A stretch of DNA of 64,000 nt, taken from JAIBJN01 sp963699495 (lineage in GTDB: Bacteria > Actinomycetota > Thermoleophilia > Gaiellales > Gaiellaceae). The stretch covers positions 62,001 through 126,000 of the forward strand of contig CAVOUB010000007.1 in NCBI GenBank assembly GCA_963699495.1, given 5' to 3'. A model generated the notes under the pieces. That model had not been told where the DNA came from and made no database searches. It saw nothing but the letters and a program-made list of their open reading frames with translations. Below, piece after piece: positions 8,423 through 16,515 of the stretch. The first letter of the stretch is position 1. Every line of letters starts with the position of its first letter. Both the position numbers and the translations under genes were made by a program.

Positions 8423-8725
8423 CTAGGCTCGGGCTTGGGAGTGGCGTCGGTAGACAGCGTAGCCCCGAAGGATGAGATAGCCGACGAAGTGGGTCAGGAA
8501 GACGAACGAGAGCCACCACCCCCACCACTTCCAATGCGCCGGGGGCTTGAACTCGCGCAACTCGATGACGGTCAGGTAGAGCGCGATCGCGAGCGTCAGG
8601 AGGAACATGGTCTGCGGGAAACCGGCCGGCGCGAAGACGACGAGGAGCATCTGGAGATCGTTCCCGACGGCGCGGCTCGGCGCAACTGTCATCGGCACAG
8701 AGGAGAATCCCGCCGGTGTCCGCAC
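8423..8725 (-). CDS. Small membrane protein, about 90-100 aa
   Basis: Up to 100 residues with two hydrophobic stretches (about 25-55 and 70-88) separated by a basic, tryptophan-rich loop (PPAHWKWWGWW). The first ATG (8725) overlaps the divergent antiporter gene by 10 bases; the internal ATG at 8692 (MTVAPS) would avoid the overlap and may be the true start. No family recognised. It probably forms a pair with the PepSY-like gene just downstream. Confidence 0.5.
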   Translation of the reverse strand: MRTPAGFSSVPMTVAPSRAVGNDLQMLLVVFAPAGFPQTMFLLTLAIALYLTVIELREFKPPAHWKWWGWWLSFVFLTHFVGYLILRGYAVYRRHSQARA

Positions 8726-9924
8726 GCGACGTCATCGAGACCCTCACGCTCCTCCTCGCGGCGGGCCTCGTCTCCGAGCTCGTGGCCGGCGTGCTCCGGG
8801 TTCCGCGCATGGTCGTGCTCGTCGCCGCCGGCGCCCTCCTCGGGCCCGACGTCGCGGGCCGAATCGACCTTCCGCTCGACTCGGTCGCCGTTCAGATCCT
8901 GCTGACGCTCGGCGTCTCGATGATCCTCTTCTACGGCGGCCTGGGGCTCTCGTTCAAGGTTCTCCGGCCGGTCGCAGTCGGCCTCGGGCTGCTCGCCGTG
9001 CCGGGGGTCGTCATCACCGCGGTCGTCACCGGCTCGGTGGCGGCACTCGCCTTCGACCTCCCGTTCGAAGCGGGACTGCTCGTGGGGGCCGTGCTCGCCC
9101 CGACCGACCCGGCCATCCTCATCCCGCTCTTCGAACGCGTGCGCGTGCGGCCGAAGTTGGTGCAGACCGTGGTCGCGGAGTCGGCTCTGAACGATCCCAC
9201 CGGGGCCGTCCTCGCGCTGGCGATCGCCACGTTCGTCCTCGGCGACGGCGGCAGGCTCACCGACCCCTTCGTGGACTTCCTGGTCGACATCGCGCTCTCG
9301 ACGGTCCTCGGCATCGTCTTCGGCGTCGTGCTCGCGCTCGTCATTTCGAACCGGCGGGTCGGCGTCTGGCGAGAGTCGCCGGCCGTCGCGGTGCTGCTCA
9401 TCATCACCGCGGGCTACTTCACGATCGACTTCGCCGGCGGGAGCGGTTACCTCGGAGCGTTCTTCGCGGGGCTGATCGTCGCGAACATGGACGAGCTCGG
9501 CCTCGGGATGCATACGAGCCACGAGCTCGAGATGCGCTCCTTCGTCGCGATCGTCGCCGACGTGATGGTCATGTTCGTCTTCATCACGCTCGGCGCCAAC
9601 CTCCCGTTCGGGGACGTCGCCGACAACGCCGTGCCCGCCCTCGTGACGGTGGCCGGGCTCATCCTCCTCGCGCGGCCGTTGACCGTGGTCGCGTGCCTCG
9701 TCGCGGACCGGCGCGGGCGCTGGGAGCCGCCCGAGCTCGCGTTCGTGGCCTGGACGCGGGAGACGGGGGTCGTGCCGGCGGCGCTCGCCGGCGTCCTGAT
9801 CGCCGAGGGCATTCCCTACTCGACCGAGATTCTCAGCTGCGTGGCAATGGCGATCATCGTCACGCTGCTCGTCCAGTCGACGACGAAGGCGTGGCTCGCC
9901 CGGCGGCTTGGCCTCGTCGAATAG
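8716..9924 (+). CDS. CPA1/NhaP-type sodium(potassium)/proton antiporter
   Basis: 402 residues, hydrophobic throughout, with about 12 spans. Hallmarks of CPA1 exchangers are visible: LAPTDPA in the helix that carries the ion-binding Asp and ESALNDPTGAVLA in the next core helix. Both Asp residues needed for sodium-proton exchange are therefore present. There is no C-terminal TrkA or USP domain, unlike many relatives. Start GTG at 8716 with AGGAG at 8701-8705. The gene stands alone, divergent from the small membrane protein and convergent with the oxidoreductase at 9934. Confidence 0.85.
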   Translation: MSARDVIETLTLLLAAGLVSELVAGVLRVPRMVVLVAAGALLGPDVAGRIDLPLDSVAVQILLTLGVSMILFYGGLGLSFKVLRPVAVGLGLLAVPGVVITAVVTGSVAALAFDLPFEAGLLVGAVLAPTDPAILIPLFERVRVRPKLVQTVVAESALNDPTGAVLALAIATFVLGDGGRLTDPFVDFLVDIALSTVLGIVFGVVLALVISNRRVGVWRESPAVAVLLIITAGYFTIDFAGGSGYLGAFFAGLIVANMDELGLGMHTSHELEMRSFVAIVADVMVMFVFITLGANLPFGDVADNAVPALVTVAGLILLARPLTVVACLVADRRGRWEPPELAFVAWTRETGVVPAALAGVLIAEGIPYSTEILSCVAMAIIVTLLVQSTTKAWLARRLGLVE

Positions 9925-9933
9925 GGCGCCGGC

Positions 9934-11253
9934 CTACGACCAGGGGTAGGGCGAGTGCGAGACCGGGTGCAGGTCGCCCGTCGCGAAGCGCTCGAAGCGG
10001 AACGGATACAGGAGGCCCGAGTGGTCGCCGAGGAGCACCTTCGCCACCTCGCGGCCGACTCCGATCATCTTGTAGCCGTGGTTCGAGTCGAGGATCGCGT
10101 ACGTGTTCGGGCGCATGTAGTCGAAGACCGGGAAGTTGTCGGCGGTAAAGGCTCCGACGCCGCCCGATCGCGCGACCTTGTACAGCGGCCGGCAGCCTTC
10201 GAAGCGGCTCATCGCGTGGGAGAGCGCGGCGCACCACATGTCGGCGAAGCGGGGGTCGACGTCCGTCGTCGAGGGGTAAGGGTCGAGCTCGACGTCGCCG
10301 TCGACCACGAGCGGCGAGGCGCCGCCCTGGACGCCGTGGCGGTCCCGCTTGTAGTAGATGCCCCAGAGCTCGTCGGTGACGAGCTCGCCGTCGTCGGCGT
10401 AGAGCGGCGCGTCCGTGTCCAGGTGGATGACGGGCGGGGCGCCGCCCTCGGCCGTGTCGAACATCTGCGGGTCGACGGTGATCTCCCCCTCCTGGAGGTT
10501 CCAGTACGTCCACATCGGCCGGTCGTGGATGACCTCGCCGGACGGCGTGCGCACGTCGATCGTCGCGGGGAGCTCGAGCATCGACCAGAAGCGCTTCGCC
10601 CACGGGCCCGGCGCGACGACGAGCTGCTCGCCGACCTGGATGCGTCCCCGGCTCGTCTCGACGGCGCGGACGGTGCCGTCGCCCTCGAGCTCGAGGGCCC
10701 GCACCTCGACGCCAGTCACGATCTCGACGCCCTCCTCCGCGCACTTGCCGGCGAGGCCCAGCACGGACTCGCGATTGAAGGCGAAGCCGCCCTGGTGCTC
10801 GTGCAGGAGCGCGGTCACGCCCTGCGCGCGCCAGTCCGGGAAGAGCTGCTTCATATAGGCGTCCACCTCGGACTCGCCCGTCACGAAGGTCGAGCGGTAG
10901 CCGATCTTCTCCTGCCGCTCGAACGTGGCCGCGAGGTCGGACTCCTGAGCGGCCGGGCCGAGAGCCATGTACCCGACCGGGTTGTAGGCGTACGCAGCCG
11001 GGTCTGACTCCCACACCTCGACGCAGGCCTGCATGAGCTCGCTCATCGCCGGCTGGAAGTAGTTGTTGCGGACGACGCCGCAGGCGATGCCGGAGGCGCC
11101 CGCGCCCGGGTCGGACTTCTCCAGGACGACGACGTCGGCTCCCGAGCCGGCGCCGCGCGTGCGCAGCTCCTTGGCGAGGTGGTAGGCGGTGGAGAGACCG
11201 TGGATCCCGGCTCCGACGATCACGAAGCGAGGCGAGGCGGGCAGGTCGGACAT
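9934..11253 (-). CDS. DAO-type FAD-dependent oxidoreductase (sarcosine/dimethylglycine oxidase-like)
   Basis: 439 residues from the ATG at 11253, chosen because AGGAGG lies 9 bases upstream; a longer start at 11274 has no ribosome site. The N terminus has the FAD-binding GAGIHG (residues 14-19) followed by VVVLEKSDPGAGASG. The fold continues with a DAO C-terminal region ending in NHGYKMIGVGREVA, the second dinucleotide-contact motif of sarcosine and dimethylglycine oxidases. Size fits a single-subunit or SoxB-like enzyme without a fused GcvT domain. A separate GcvT-like gene sits just beyond the divergent iclR gene, so the pair could act as an N-methyl amino acid demethylase that passes the methyl carbon to tetrahydrofolate. 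Substrate is not shown. Confidence 0.8.
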   Translation of the reverse strand: MSDLPASPRFVIVGAGIHGLSTAYHLAKELRTRGAGSGADVVVLEKSDPGAGASGIACGVVRNNYFQPAMSELMQACVEVWESDPAAYAYNPVGYMALGPAAQESDLAATFERQEKIGYRSTFVTGESEVDAYMKQLFPDWRAQGVTALLHEHQGGFAFNRESVLGLAGKCAEEGVEIVTGVEVRALELEGDGTVRAVETSRGRIQVGEQLVVAPGPWAKRFWSMLELPATIDVRTPSGEVIHDRPMWTYWNLQEGEITVDPQMFDTAEGGAPPVIHLDTDAPLYADDGELVTDELWGIYYKRDRHGVQGGASPLVVDGDVELDPYPSTTDVDPRFADMWCAALSHAMSRFEGCRPLYKVARSGGVGAFTADNFPVFDYMRPNTYAILDSNHGYKMIGVGREVAKVLLGDHSGLLYPFRFERFATGDLHPVSHSPYPWS

Positions 11254-11306
11254 GGTTCGTTGCCTCCTGGGCAATAGCGTTTCAAAACTGACATACTGAC
11301 GGTACC
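11254..11306. promoter_or_regulatory. Divergent control region between the DAO-type oxidoreductase and iclR
   Basis: Only 53 bases separate the two starts, so both promoters and the IclR operator must overlap. It contains an AT-rich block (TTTCAAAACTGACATACTGA, 11280-11299) with a direct repeat CTGACATACTGAC, and GGGCAATA at 11269-11276, the same octamer as each arm of the palindrome before the GMAS gene (59634-59650). Confidence 0.5.
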
Positions 11307-12089
11307 ATGGCCCGGACTGGAAGGCCAGCGACGAGGCGCGTTGCCGCGGTCGAGCGGGCGGCCGCCGTGCTCGGCGCGCTCGCGGAGGGAGGCGAGCTCG
11401 GGACGAACGAGCTGGCGCGGCGCACCGGCCTCCACCCCAGCTCGGTCTCGCGCCTCCTCGCCACGCTCGTCGACGCGAGGCTCGTCGAGCACGTCGCGGA
11501 GACAGGGCGCTACCGGCTCGGGCTGCGTCTCATCGAGCTCGGGAACGCGGTGCTCGCCCGCCTCGACCTGCGCGAGGTCGCGCGCCCGCACCTGCGGGCG
11601 CTGATGGAGGCGACCGGCGAGACGGCGACGCTCTCGGCGCCCGGCGACCCCGACGCGATCACCGTCGACTTCGTGCAGAGCGCGTCCTCCGTGCAGAGCG
11701 TGGCGCGCGTCGGACGGCCGAGTGTCGCGCACGCAACCGCCACCGGCAAGGTCGCCCTCGCCTTCGGCGACGTCGAGCTCCCGCCCGGTCCACTGCACGC
11801 GTTCAGCGGGCGAACGATCGTCGACCGCGACGAGCTGGCCCGCGAGGTCCGGCGCGTCCGCGAGCAGGGCTGGGCGCAGGCGGCCGGCGAGCGCGAGGAC
11901 GACCTCAACGCCGTCGCGGCACCGGTGCGGGGGAGCCGGGGCGAGCTCACGGCCGTCCTCGGGGTCCAGGGGCCCGCGTCCCGCTTCGGCGAAGAGCCCA
12001 TGGCGCTCGCGCTCGAGCCGCTGCTCGCACGTGCAGCGGCAGTCTCCGACGCTTTAGGCTGGCACCCAACGGCGAAGGAGGGATCGTGA
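11307..12089 (+). CDS. IclR-family transcriptional regulator
   Basis: 260 residues. An N-terminal winged helix-turn-helix (about 8-70; LARRTGLHPSSVSRLLATL is the recognition region) is followed by an IclR effector domain (about 85-250) with the GRPSVAHATATGK segment typical of the family. IclR proteins sense small carboxylates or aromatic and amine-derived compounds and control adjacent catabolic operons. It is divergent from the DAO-type oxidoreductase and its TGA overlaps the GTG of the GcvT-like gene, so it likely controls both and itself. Confidence 0.85.
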   Translation: MARTGRPATRRVAAVERAAAVLGALAEGGELGTNELARRTGLHPSSVSRLLATLVDARLVEHVAETGRYRLGLRLIELGNAVLARLDLREVARPHLRALMEATGETATLSAPGDPDAITVDFVQSASSVQSVARVGRPSVAHATATGKVALAFGDVELPPGPLHAFSGRTIVDRDELAREVRRVREQGWAQAAGEREDDLNAVAAPVRGSRGELTAVLGVQGPASRFGEEPMALALEPLLARAAAVSDALGWHPTAKEGS

Positions 12090-13192
12090 GCACCGAAGCA
12101 GGGATCATCCGCACGGCCTTCGACGGCGTCCAGCGCGCGCTCGGCGCCGAGTTCATGGACTGGGAGGGCTGGTACTGGCCCGCCGACTTCGGCGACGCGG
12201 TCGCCGAGCATCGCACCGTCCGCCAGGACGTCGGGGTCTGGGACGAATCGCCGCTCCGCAAGTGGGACTTCTCCGGGCCGGACGCGCTCGCGGCCGCCGA
12301 CCGGATCTTCACCAATGACATGCTCGGGCTCGAGATCGGCCAGATCCGCTACGCGCCTTTCACCGACGAGAACGGGAAGATGGTCGGCGACGGCACGGTC
12401 TTCAAGTTCACCGACTCGAGCGCCTGGGTGATCACGGCCCTCGACTCCGACCTCGAGCACATGCGCGCGGTCGTGTCCGGGCTGGACGTCTCCATCGAGC
12501 CGATCACGGAGAAGCTCCCGCACGTCCAGCTGCAGGGCCCGCGCTCCCGCGAGCTTCTCGCCGGCCTCGTCGACGAGGAGGTCGAGCGCCTCGGCTACTT
12601 CCGCTTCCTCCCCCATCAGGTGCACGTCGGCCGCGTCCCCGCCTGGGTGTCGCGTACCGGCTACTCCGGCGAGCTCGGGTACGAGATCTTCACGGAGCCG
12701 GACTACGCCGAAGAGCTGTGGGGCGTGCTCACCGAGGCGGGCGCGAAGCCGTACGGCCTTTCCGCAGTCGAGACCCTCCGCATCGAGTCGGGGCTGATCT
12801 TCATCGGCTACGACTACTTCCAGCACGAGACGAACCCGTTCGACATGTCGCTGGACAAGGTGATCCGCCTCGACACGGGCGACTTCCACGGCAAGGCGGC
12901 GCTCGAGCAGACGGCGAAGAGCCCGCCGCGGCGCCTGGTCACGCTGTCGGTCGACGGCTCCGAAGTGCCGGAATACGGCGCGGCGGTGACGAAGGACGGC
13001 GAGCCGGCGGGCACGCTCACGAGCCCGGCGGAGAGCCCGACGCTCGGCAGGGTGATCGGCATGGCCGTCCTCGACTCCCGCGTCGCCTCGAAGGGCGAGA
13101 CCGTGGACGTGGCCCTCGGCGACGCCACGGTTTCCGCCACCGTGGACGACTTCCCCGTCTACGACCCGCAGAAGACCAGGCCCCGAAGCTAG
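12086..13192 (+). CDS. GcvT-like tetrahydrofolate-dependent aminomethyltransferase, copy 1
   Basis: 368 residues of the GcvT fold: an N-terminal folate-binding region with the DESPLRKWDFSGPDALA stretch, the central LQGPRSRELL motif and SRTGYSGELGYEIF, and a C-terminal barrel domain. In GcvT, DmdA and the C-terminal halves of dimethylglycine and sarcosine dehydrogenases this fold binds tetrahydrofolate and accepts one carbon as methylene- or methyl-THF. The GTG start overlaps the iclR stop (GTGA). It is most likely the C1-accepting partner of the DAO-type oxidoreductase at 9934. No GcvP, GcvH or L-protein gene is near, so a role in the glycine cleavage complex is unlikely. Confidence 0.8.
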   Translation: MSTEAGIIRTAFDGVQRALGAEFMDWEGWYWPADFGDAVAEHRTVRQDVGVWDESPLRKWDFSGPDALAAADRIFTNDMLGLEIGQIRYAPFTDENGKMVGDGTVFKFTDSSAWVITALDSDLEHMRAVVSGLDVSIEPITEKLPHVQLQGPRSRELLAGLVDEEVERLGYFRFLPHQVHVGRVPAWVSRTGYSGELGYEIFTEPDYAEELWGVLTEAGAKPYGLSAVETLRIESGLIFIGYDYFQHETNPFDMSLDKVIRLDTGDFHGKAALEQTAKSPPRRLVTLSVDGSEVPEYGAAVTKDGEPAGTLTSPAESPTLGRVIGMAVLDSRVASKGETVDVALGDATVSATVDDFPVYDPQKTRPRS

Positions 13193-13201
13193 TGCTTGCT
13201 G

Positions 13202-13230
13202 TTGACTCGCGGGGCGGGCGGCCTTAGAAC
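13202..13230 (+). promoter_or_regulatory. Promoter of the SDR gene, leaderless
   Basis: TTGACT (13202-13207), a 17-base spacer and TAGAAC (13225-13230), followed after six bases by the ATG at 13237. Transcription would begin at or next to the start codon. Confidence 0.6.
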
Positions 13231-13236
13231 TCCGCC

Positions 13237-14007
13237 ATGCGCTGCGCAGGCAAGGCGGGAGTCGTCACCGGAACCTCCCGCGGGCTCGGCCGCGAGACTC
13301 TCCTCGCGCTCTGCCGCGAGGGGGCGAGCGTCGTCGGGGTCGCGCGCGACGCAGACGCCGGCCGCGCCGGCGTGGAGGAGGCGAATGCCGCAGGCGGCCG
13401 CGCCGTCTTCCAGCAGGGGGACGTGAGGCGCGAGGAAGACGTCGCCGCGGCGATCGAGCGCTGCAAGGCCGAGTTCGGCTCGCTGGACTTCCTGGTCAAC
13501 AACGCCGGCATCCTCGGCGAGGGCCGGCTGCACGAGACGACGAACGAGGAGTGGGACGACCTCGTCGCAACGCACCTGACGGGGACGTTCTGGGGCTGCA
13601 AGCACGCGCTCAACGCCATGCGCGAGAGCGGCAAGGGCGGCTCCATCGTCAACATCGGGTCGATCCTCTCCTTCACGGGCGACGGCTACTTGGCCGCCTA
13701 CACCGCCATGAAGTCGGGGATCCTCGGCCTCACGAAGGCGATCGCGATCGACTACGTCCTCGACGACATCCGCTGCAACTGCGTCTGCCCCGGCGACATG
13801 GAGACCCCGATGATCCAGCAGTACTTCGACGGGACGGAGGACGCCGTCGCGGCGCGCGCCGAGATGGAAGCGGCCTATCCGGGGAAGCGGATCGCCGAGC
13901 CGGCGGAGGTCGCCGCCGCGGTCGTCTTCCTCGTCAGCGACGAGTCCTCCTTCGTCAACGGCACGCCGATCCTCGTGGACGGCGGGCTGACGGCGAAGAC
14001 CTACTGA
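13237..14007 (+). CDS. Short-chain dehydrogenase/reductase (SDR)
   Basis: 256 residues of a classical SDR: the cofactor motif TGTSRGLG near residue 12, NNAG near residue 89, the catalytic Ser in NIGSILSF and the YxxxK pair as YTAMK; it closes with the VNGTPILVDGGLT segment. It reduces or oxidises an alcohol/carbonyl with NAD(P). It is probably transcribed from its own promoter 6 bases upstream of the ATG. The substrate cannot be deduced; a link to the DAO/GcvT unit upstream is only positional. Confidence 0.85.
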   Translation: MRCAGKAGVVTGTSRGLGRETLLALCREGASVVGVARDADAGRAGVEEANAAGGRAVFQQGDVRREEDVAAAIERCKAEFGSLDFLVNNAGILGEGRLHETTNEEWDDLVATHLTGTFWGCKHALNAMRESGKGGSIVNIGSILSFTGDGYLAAYTAMKSGILGLTKAIAIDYVLDDIRCNCVCPGDMETPMIQQYFDGTEDAVAARAEMEAAYPGKRIAEPAEVAAAVVFLVSDESSFVNGTPILVDGGLTAKTY

Positions 14008-14013
14008 GCAGGG

Positions 14014-14484
14014 CTAGTCCGAGACCCAGACGAGGCAGGCCGCGCGCTCGGTGATCTTCTTCACGGCTCTGCGATAGGCGCGCGGCTTCAGCAGCTTCCG
14101 GTCGGGGCCGAAGACCAGCAGGCCCGTACCGCGCTCCGCTACGAGCTCGAGGAGCGCGGCGACCGGATGCGGGCTGCCGACTCGCAGCCGCTCCACCCGC
14201 ACACCCAGGGCGTGCGCGAGCTCGGCGGGAGCGCGGAGCCGGTCGGCGTCCTCGGGGGGCGAGTCGAGCACGCCGTAGCCGAGAAACGCGCTCATGGGGG
14301 CGAGCGGGATCTCTACGATCGTCGCGACGATCAACGGCTGGCCGGACTCGACAGCCGAGTCGACCGCGAACGCCGCCGCGTCGTCCTCGAACGGGACCTC
14401 GAGCGTGGCGAGCATCACCGGGCGGACACCGCCGGGCGCGCCGGGCGCGTCTGCACGGGATCGCTGTCGCTCGGCGATCGTCAT
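14014..14484 (-). CDS. Universal stress (UspA-like) protein, cassette copy 1
   Basis: 156 residues, the same length as the paralogue at 28644-29114. USP fold with the conserved LLVFGPDRKLLKPRAYRRAVKKI segment and CLVWVSD end; the paralogue reads LLVFGANRKELGKRTFRKAVKRI and CLVWVGD. The classical ATP-binding loop G-2x-G-9x-G is degenerate, so nucleotide binding is uncertain. It follows the zinc-ribbon membrane protein gene with two bases between. The three-part set (this gene, the zinc ribbon and an APC permease) recurs at 26.6-29.1 kb. Confidence 0.7.
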   Translation of the reverse strand: MTIAERQRSRADAPGAPGGVRPVMLATLEVPFEDDAAAFAVDSAVESGQPLIVATIVEIPLAPMSAFLGYGVLDSPPEDADRLRAPAELAHALGVRVERLRVGSPHPVAALLELVAERGTGLLVFGPDRKLLKPRAYRRAVKKITERAACLVWVSD

Positions 14485-14486
14485 GG

Positions 14487-14840
14487 TTACTCCGGATGGA
14501 GCTCCCAGCGTGGGGCGTCCCTGGCCGTGCGGCGGACCTTCCGCCGCCAGAAGGGGAGATAGATGAAGAGCCAGGCCGCGACCACGGCCGGCATCACGAT
14601 GATCAGGCCCGGGTTGACGAAGACGATCAGCGGCACGAGGACCGCCGCCGCCACGGCGGCGAAGCCGATCACCTCCAGCCTGAAGCGCCTGATGCTTCGG
14701 AGCAGGCCCTCGTACTCGTCCGCGGGGATCTGCTGCGTGTTCCAGCGGCGACCGCAGCTCTCGCAGTGCCAGCGCTCCCCGTAGGGGACGGCGCGCGTCT
14801 CGCCGCACTCACAGGTGATCGTGATCGGCGGCTGCTTCAT
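14487..14840 (-). CDS. Membrane protein with N-terminal zinc ribbon, cassette copy 1
   Basis: 117 residues. The N terminus has four cysteines in a zinc-ribbon arrangement (CECGE near residue 10 and CESCGRRW near 26), then two hydrophobic spans (about 58-75 and 78-98) and a basic tail. The gene is divergent from the APC permease at 14962. The paralogue at 28291 keeps the CECGE pattern, the spacing YDTSQIP/WNTQQIP and the two spans. Function unknown; a membrane-bound zinc-binding partner of the USP protein and permease is suggested by the repeated linkage. Confidence 0.7.
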   Translation of the reverse strand: MKQPPITITCECGETRAVPYGERWHCESCGRRWNTQQIPADEYEGLLRSIRRFRLEVIGFAAVAAAVLVPLIVFVNPGLIIVMPAVVAAWLFIYLPFWRRKVRRTARDAPRWELHPE

Positions 14841-14886
14841 CTCGGACGATTGTACGACCGGATCGCCGTTGACACGCTGACAGCGA

Positions 14887-14915
14887 TTGAAACCATCCGC
14901 CTGCACTGGTACGGT
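14887..14915 (+). promoter_or_regulatory. Promoter of the first cassette permease
   Basis: TTGAAA (14887-14892), 17-base spacer, TACGGT (14910-14915). A transcript starting near 14922 would have a ~40-base leader with AGGAGG at 14951-14956. The second cassette permease has a similar signal (TTGAAG, 18 bases, TACCGT). Confidence 0.55.
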
Positions 14916-14961
14916 CGGCCGTCGCCTGGACGAGAGAGGCGCTCGCAACAAGGAGGTTTCT

Positions 14962-16464
14962 GTGGCGCAAGCAGTCGTCGAAGAACGACACCTCGTCAAG
15001 ACCCTTCGCTGGTACGACGGGTTCGTAATCGCTCTGGCGAATCCCGGTTTCCTGCTCGGCTCGCTCGGCTACTCGGTCGGCGACCTGGGCGGTTGGGGAG
15101 CGGTGCTGCTCTGGTCGTTCACGGCCGCGATGATCGTCCCCGTGATGGTGCTCTACTCGGAGCTCGCCGCGATGTTCCCGGACAAGTCCGGCGGGTTCCC
15201 GCTCTACGCAAACGAGGGGTGGCGCAGGTACACCACCCTGGTCGGCCCGATTGCGACGTTCGGTTACTGGATCGGCTGGTCGGTCGTGCTCTCCTTCCTC
15301 GGCCTCTTCTGCGGCCAGATCGCCCAGGCCGCGTGGTGGCCCGACGAGCCGTTCGGCACCCAGCCGTTCGGCGGCGCCGAAGGCGAGGGCTACTTCACCA
15401 CCGGCGGCGTCGACATCGGCCTTCCACACCTGATCGCCATCGGCCTGATCCTCTGCGTCTGGCTCTTCAACGTGTTCGGCACCCGCGTCGGAGTGACGTT
15501 CAACTACCTCGCCGGGATCCTGCTCATGATCCCGCTCTTCTGCTTCATGGTCCTGCCGTTCCTGAACGGCGACTTCAACGCGGACAACCTCACCTACAAG
15601 CTCAACGACTCGGGCCTCGCGTGGGGGGGTTGGCAGCTCGCCCTTGTGTGGATCTGGCTGATGATCTGGTCGGCCGGGGGCGTGGACACGTGTGCCACGT
15701 TCGCGCCCGAGTACAAGGACACGGTGCGCGACACGAGGAAAGCCCTCCTGTCCGCAGCGATCTTCTCGCTCATCGTCTACACGTTCCTGCCTCTCGGCCT
15801 GGTCGGCGGCGTCGGCGAGGAGACGGTGGCCCTCTACGACTACGTCGGCGCCCTGAATCAGCTCGTCGGCACGACCGCCACCAACTTCTTCGTCGTGGTG
15901 ATCATCGCGAGCTTCGTCATCTCCATGAACACGGCGACGGCCGACGGCGGCCGGGCCCTGTACGGGATCTCCCGTGACGGGCTGACGATCAAGCAGCTCG
16001 GCCACCTCAACCGCTTCAAGGTGCCGGGGTTCGCGATGACCCTGGACATGCTGATCAACATCCTCTTCGTGCTCTTCATCGGCAACATCTTCGGCATCCT
16101 GGCCGCGAGCAACATCGGCTACGTCCTCGCGCACGTCTTCGCCCTGTCGGCGTACGTGCTCCTGAGGAAGGACCGGCCGCTCTGGCCGCGGCCGATCAAG
16201 CTGGCCGGCTACTGGACCTACATCGCGGGGGTCCTGTGCGGCATGTTCATCATCTTCATGATCGTCGGCGTGGGCTGGTTCCAGACGGCCGCCGGCGGCT
16301 ACGGCGGCACGAAGGAGAAGCTGATCGGCTTCGGCATCCTCGGCGCCTCCATCCTCCTCTTCTTCTACCGCCGGATCGTGCAGGACAAGGAGCGCATCCA
16401 CTGGCGTGAGGACACGCCCTCGGTGCCTCCCGGCGTCACCACCGGCGCACCGGTCGGAAGCTAG
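14962..16464 (+). CDS. APC-family permease, cassette copy 1
   Basis: 500 residues from the GTG at 14962, picked for the AGGAGG six bases upstream. About 12 spans. The N terminus (RWYDGFVIALANPGFLL) matches the paralogue at 26609 nearly residue for residue, and both share FAPEYKDT, MNTATADGGRALY/MNTATMDGSRALY and the RPLWPRPIKLA/RPNWPRPIKLA loop. APC carriers move amino acids, polyamines or other amines; the substrate is not evident. Given the gene neighbourhood, an amine such as choline, a methylamine or an N-methyl amino acid is plausible. It ends just before a strong bidirectional terminator. Confidence 0.8.
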   Translation: MAQAVVEERHLVKTLRWYDGFVIALANPGFLLGSLGYSVGDLGGWGAVLLWSFTAAMIVPVMVLYSELAAMFPDKSGGFPLYANEGWRRYTTLVGPIATFGYWIGWSVVLSFLGLFCGQIAQAAWWPDEPFGTQPFGGAEGEGYFTTGGVDIGLPHLIAIGLILCVWLFNVFGTRVGVTFNYLAGILLMIPLFCFMVLPFLNGDFNADNLTYKLNDSGLAWGGWQLALVWIWLMIWSAGGVDTCATFAPEYKDTVRDTRKALLSAAIFSLIVYTFLPLGLVGGVGEETVALYDYVGALNQLVGTTATNFFVVVIIASFVISMNTATADGGRALYGISRDGLTIKQLGHLNRFKVPGFAMTLDMLINILFVLFIGNIFGILAASNIGYVLAHVFALSAYVLLRKDRPLWPRPIKLAGYWTYIAGVLCGMFIIFMIVGVGWFQTAAGGYGGTKEKLIGFGILGASILLFFYRRIVQDKERIHWREDTPSVPPGVTTGAPVGS

Positions 16465-16485
16465 AGAACCGGAACCGACAACGCA

Positions 16486-16515
16486 GAGGAGGGACGGCTC
16501 GCGCCGTCCCTCCTC
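16486..16515. terminator. Bidirectional intrinsic-type terminator between APC permease and EamA genes
   Basis: A perfect 13-bp GC-rich stem (16486-16498 with 16503-16515) with a TCGC tetraloop. It lies between two convergent genes and overlaps the first two bases of the EamA stop codon. There is no long T-run, as is usual for GC-rich actinobacterial terminators. Confidence 0.7.

Noticed and set aside
12086..13192. Glycine cleavage system T protein (gcvT)
   Set aside because: No gcvP, gcvH or lipoamide dehydrogenase gene is near, and the neighbours are an amine oxidoreductase and IclR. The same applies to the copy at 35149.
14869..14897. TTGACA at 14869-14874 as the -35 of the first cassette permease
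   Set aside because: The hexamer at the right distance is not a -10; TTGAAA at 14887 with TACGGT at 17 bases is better.
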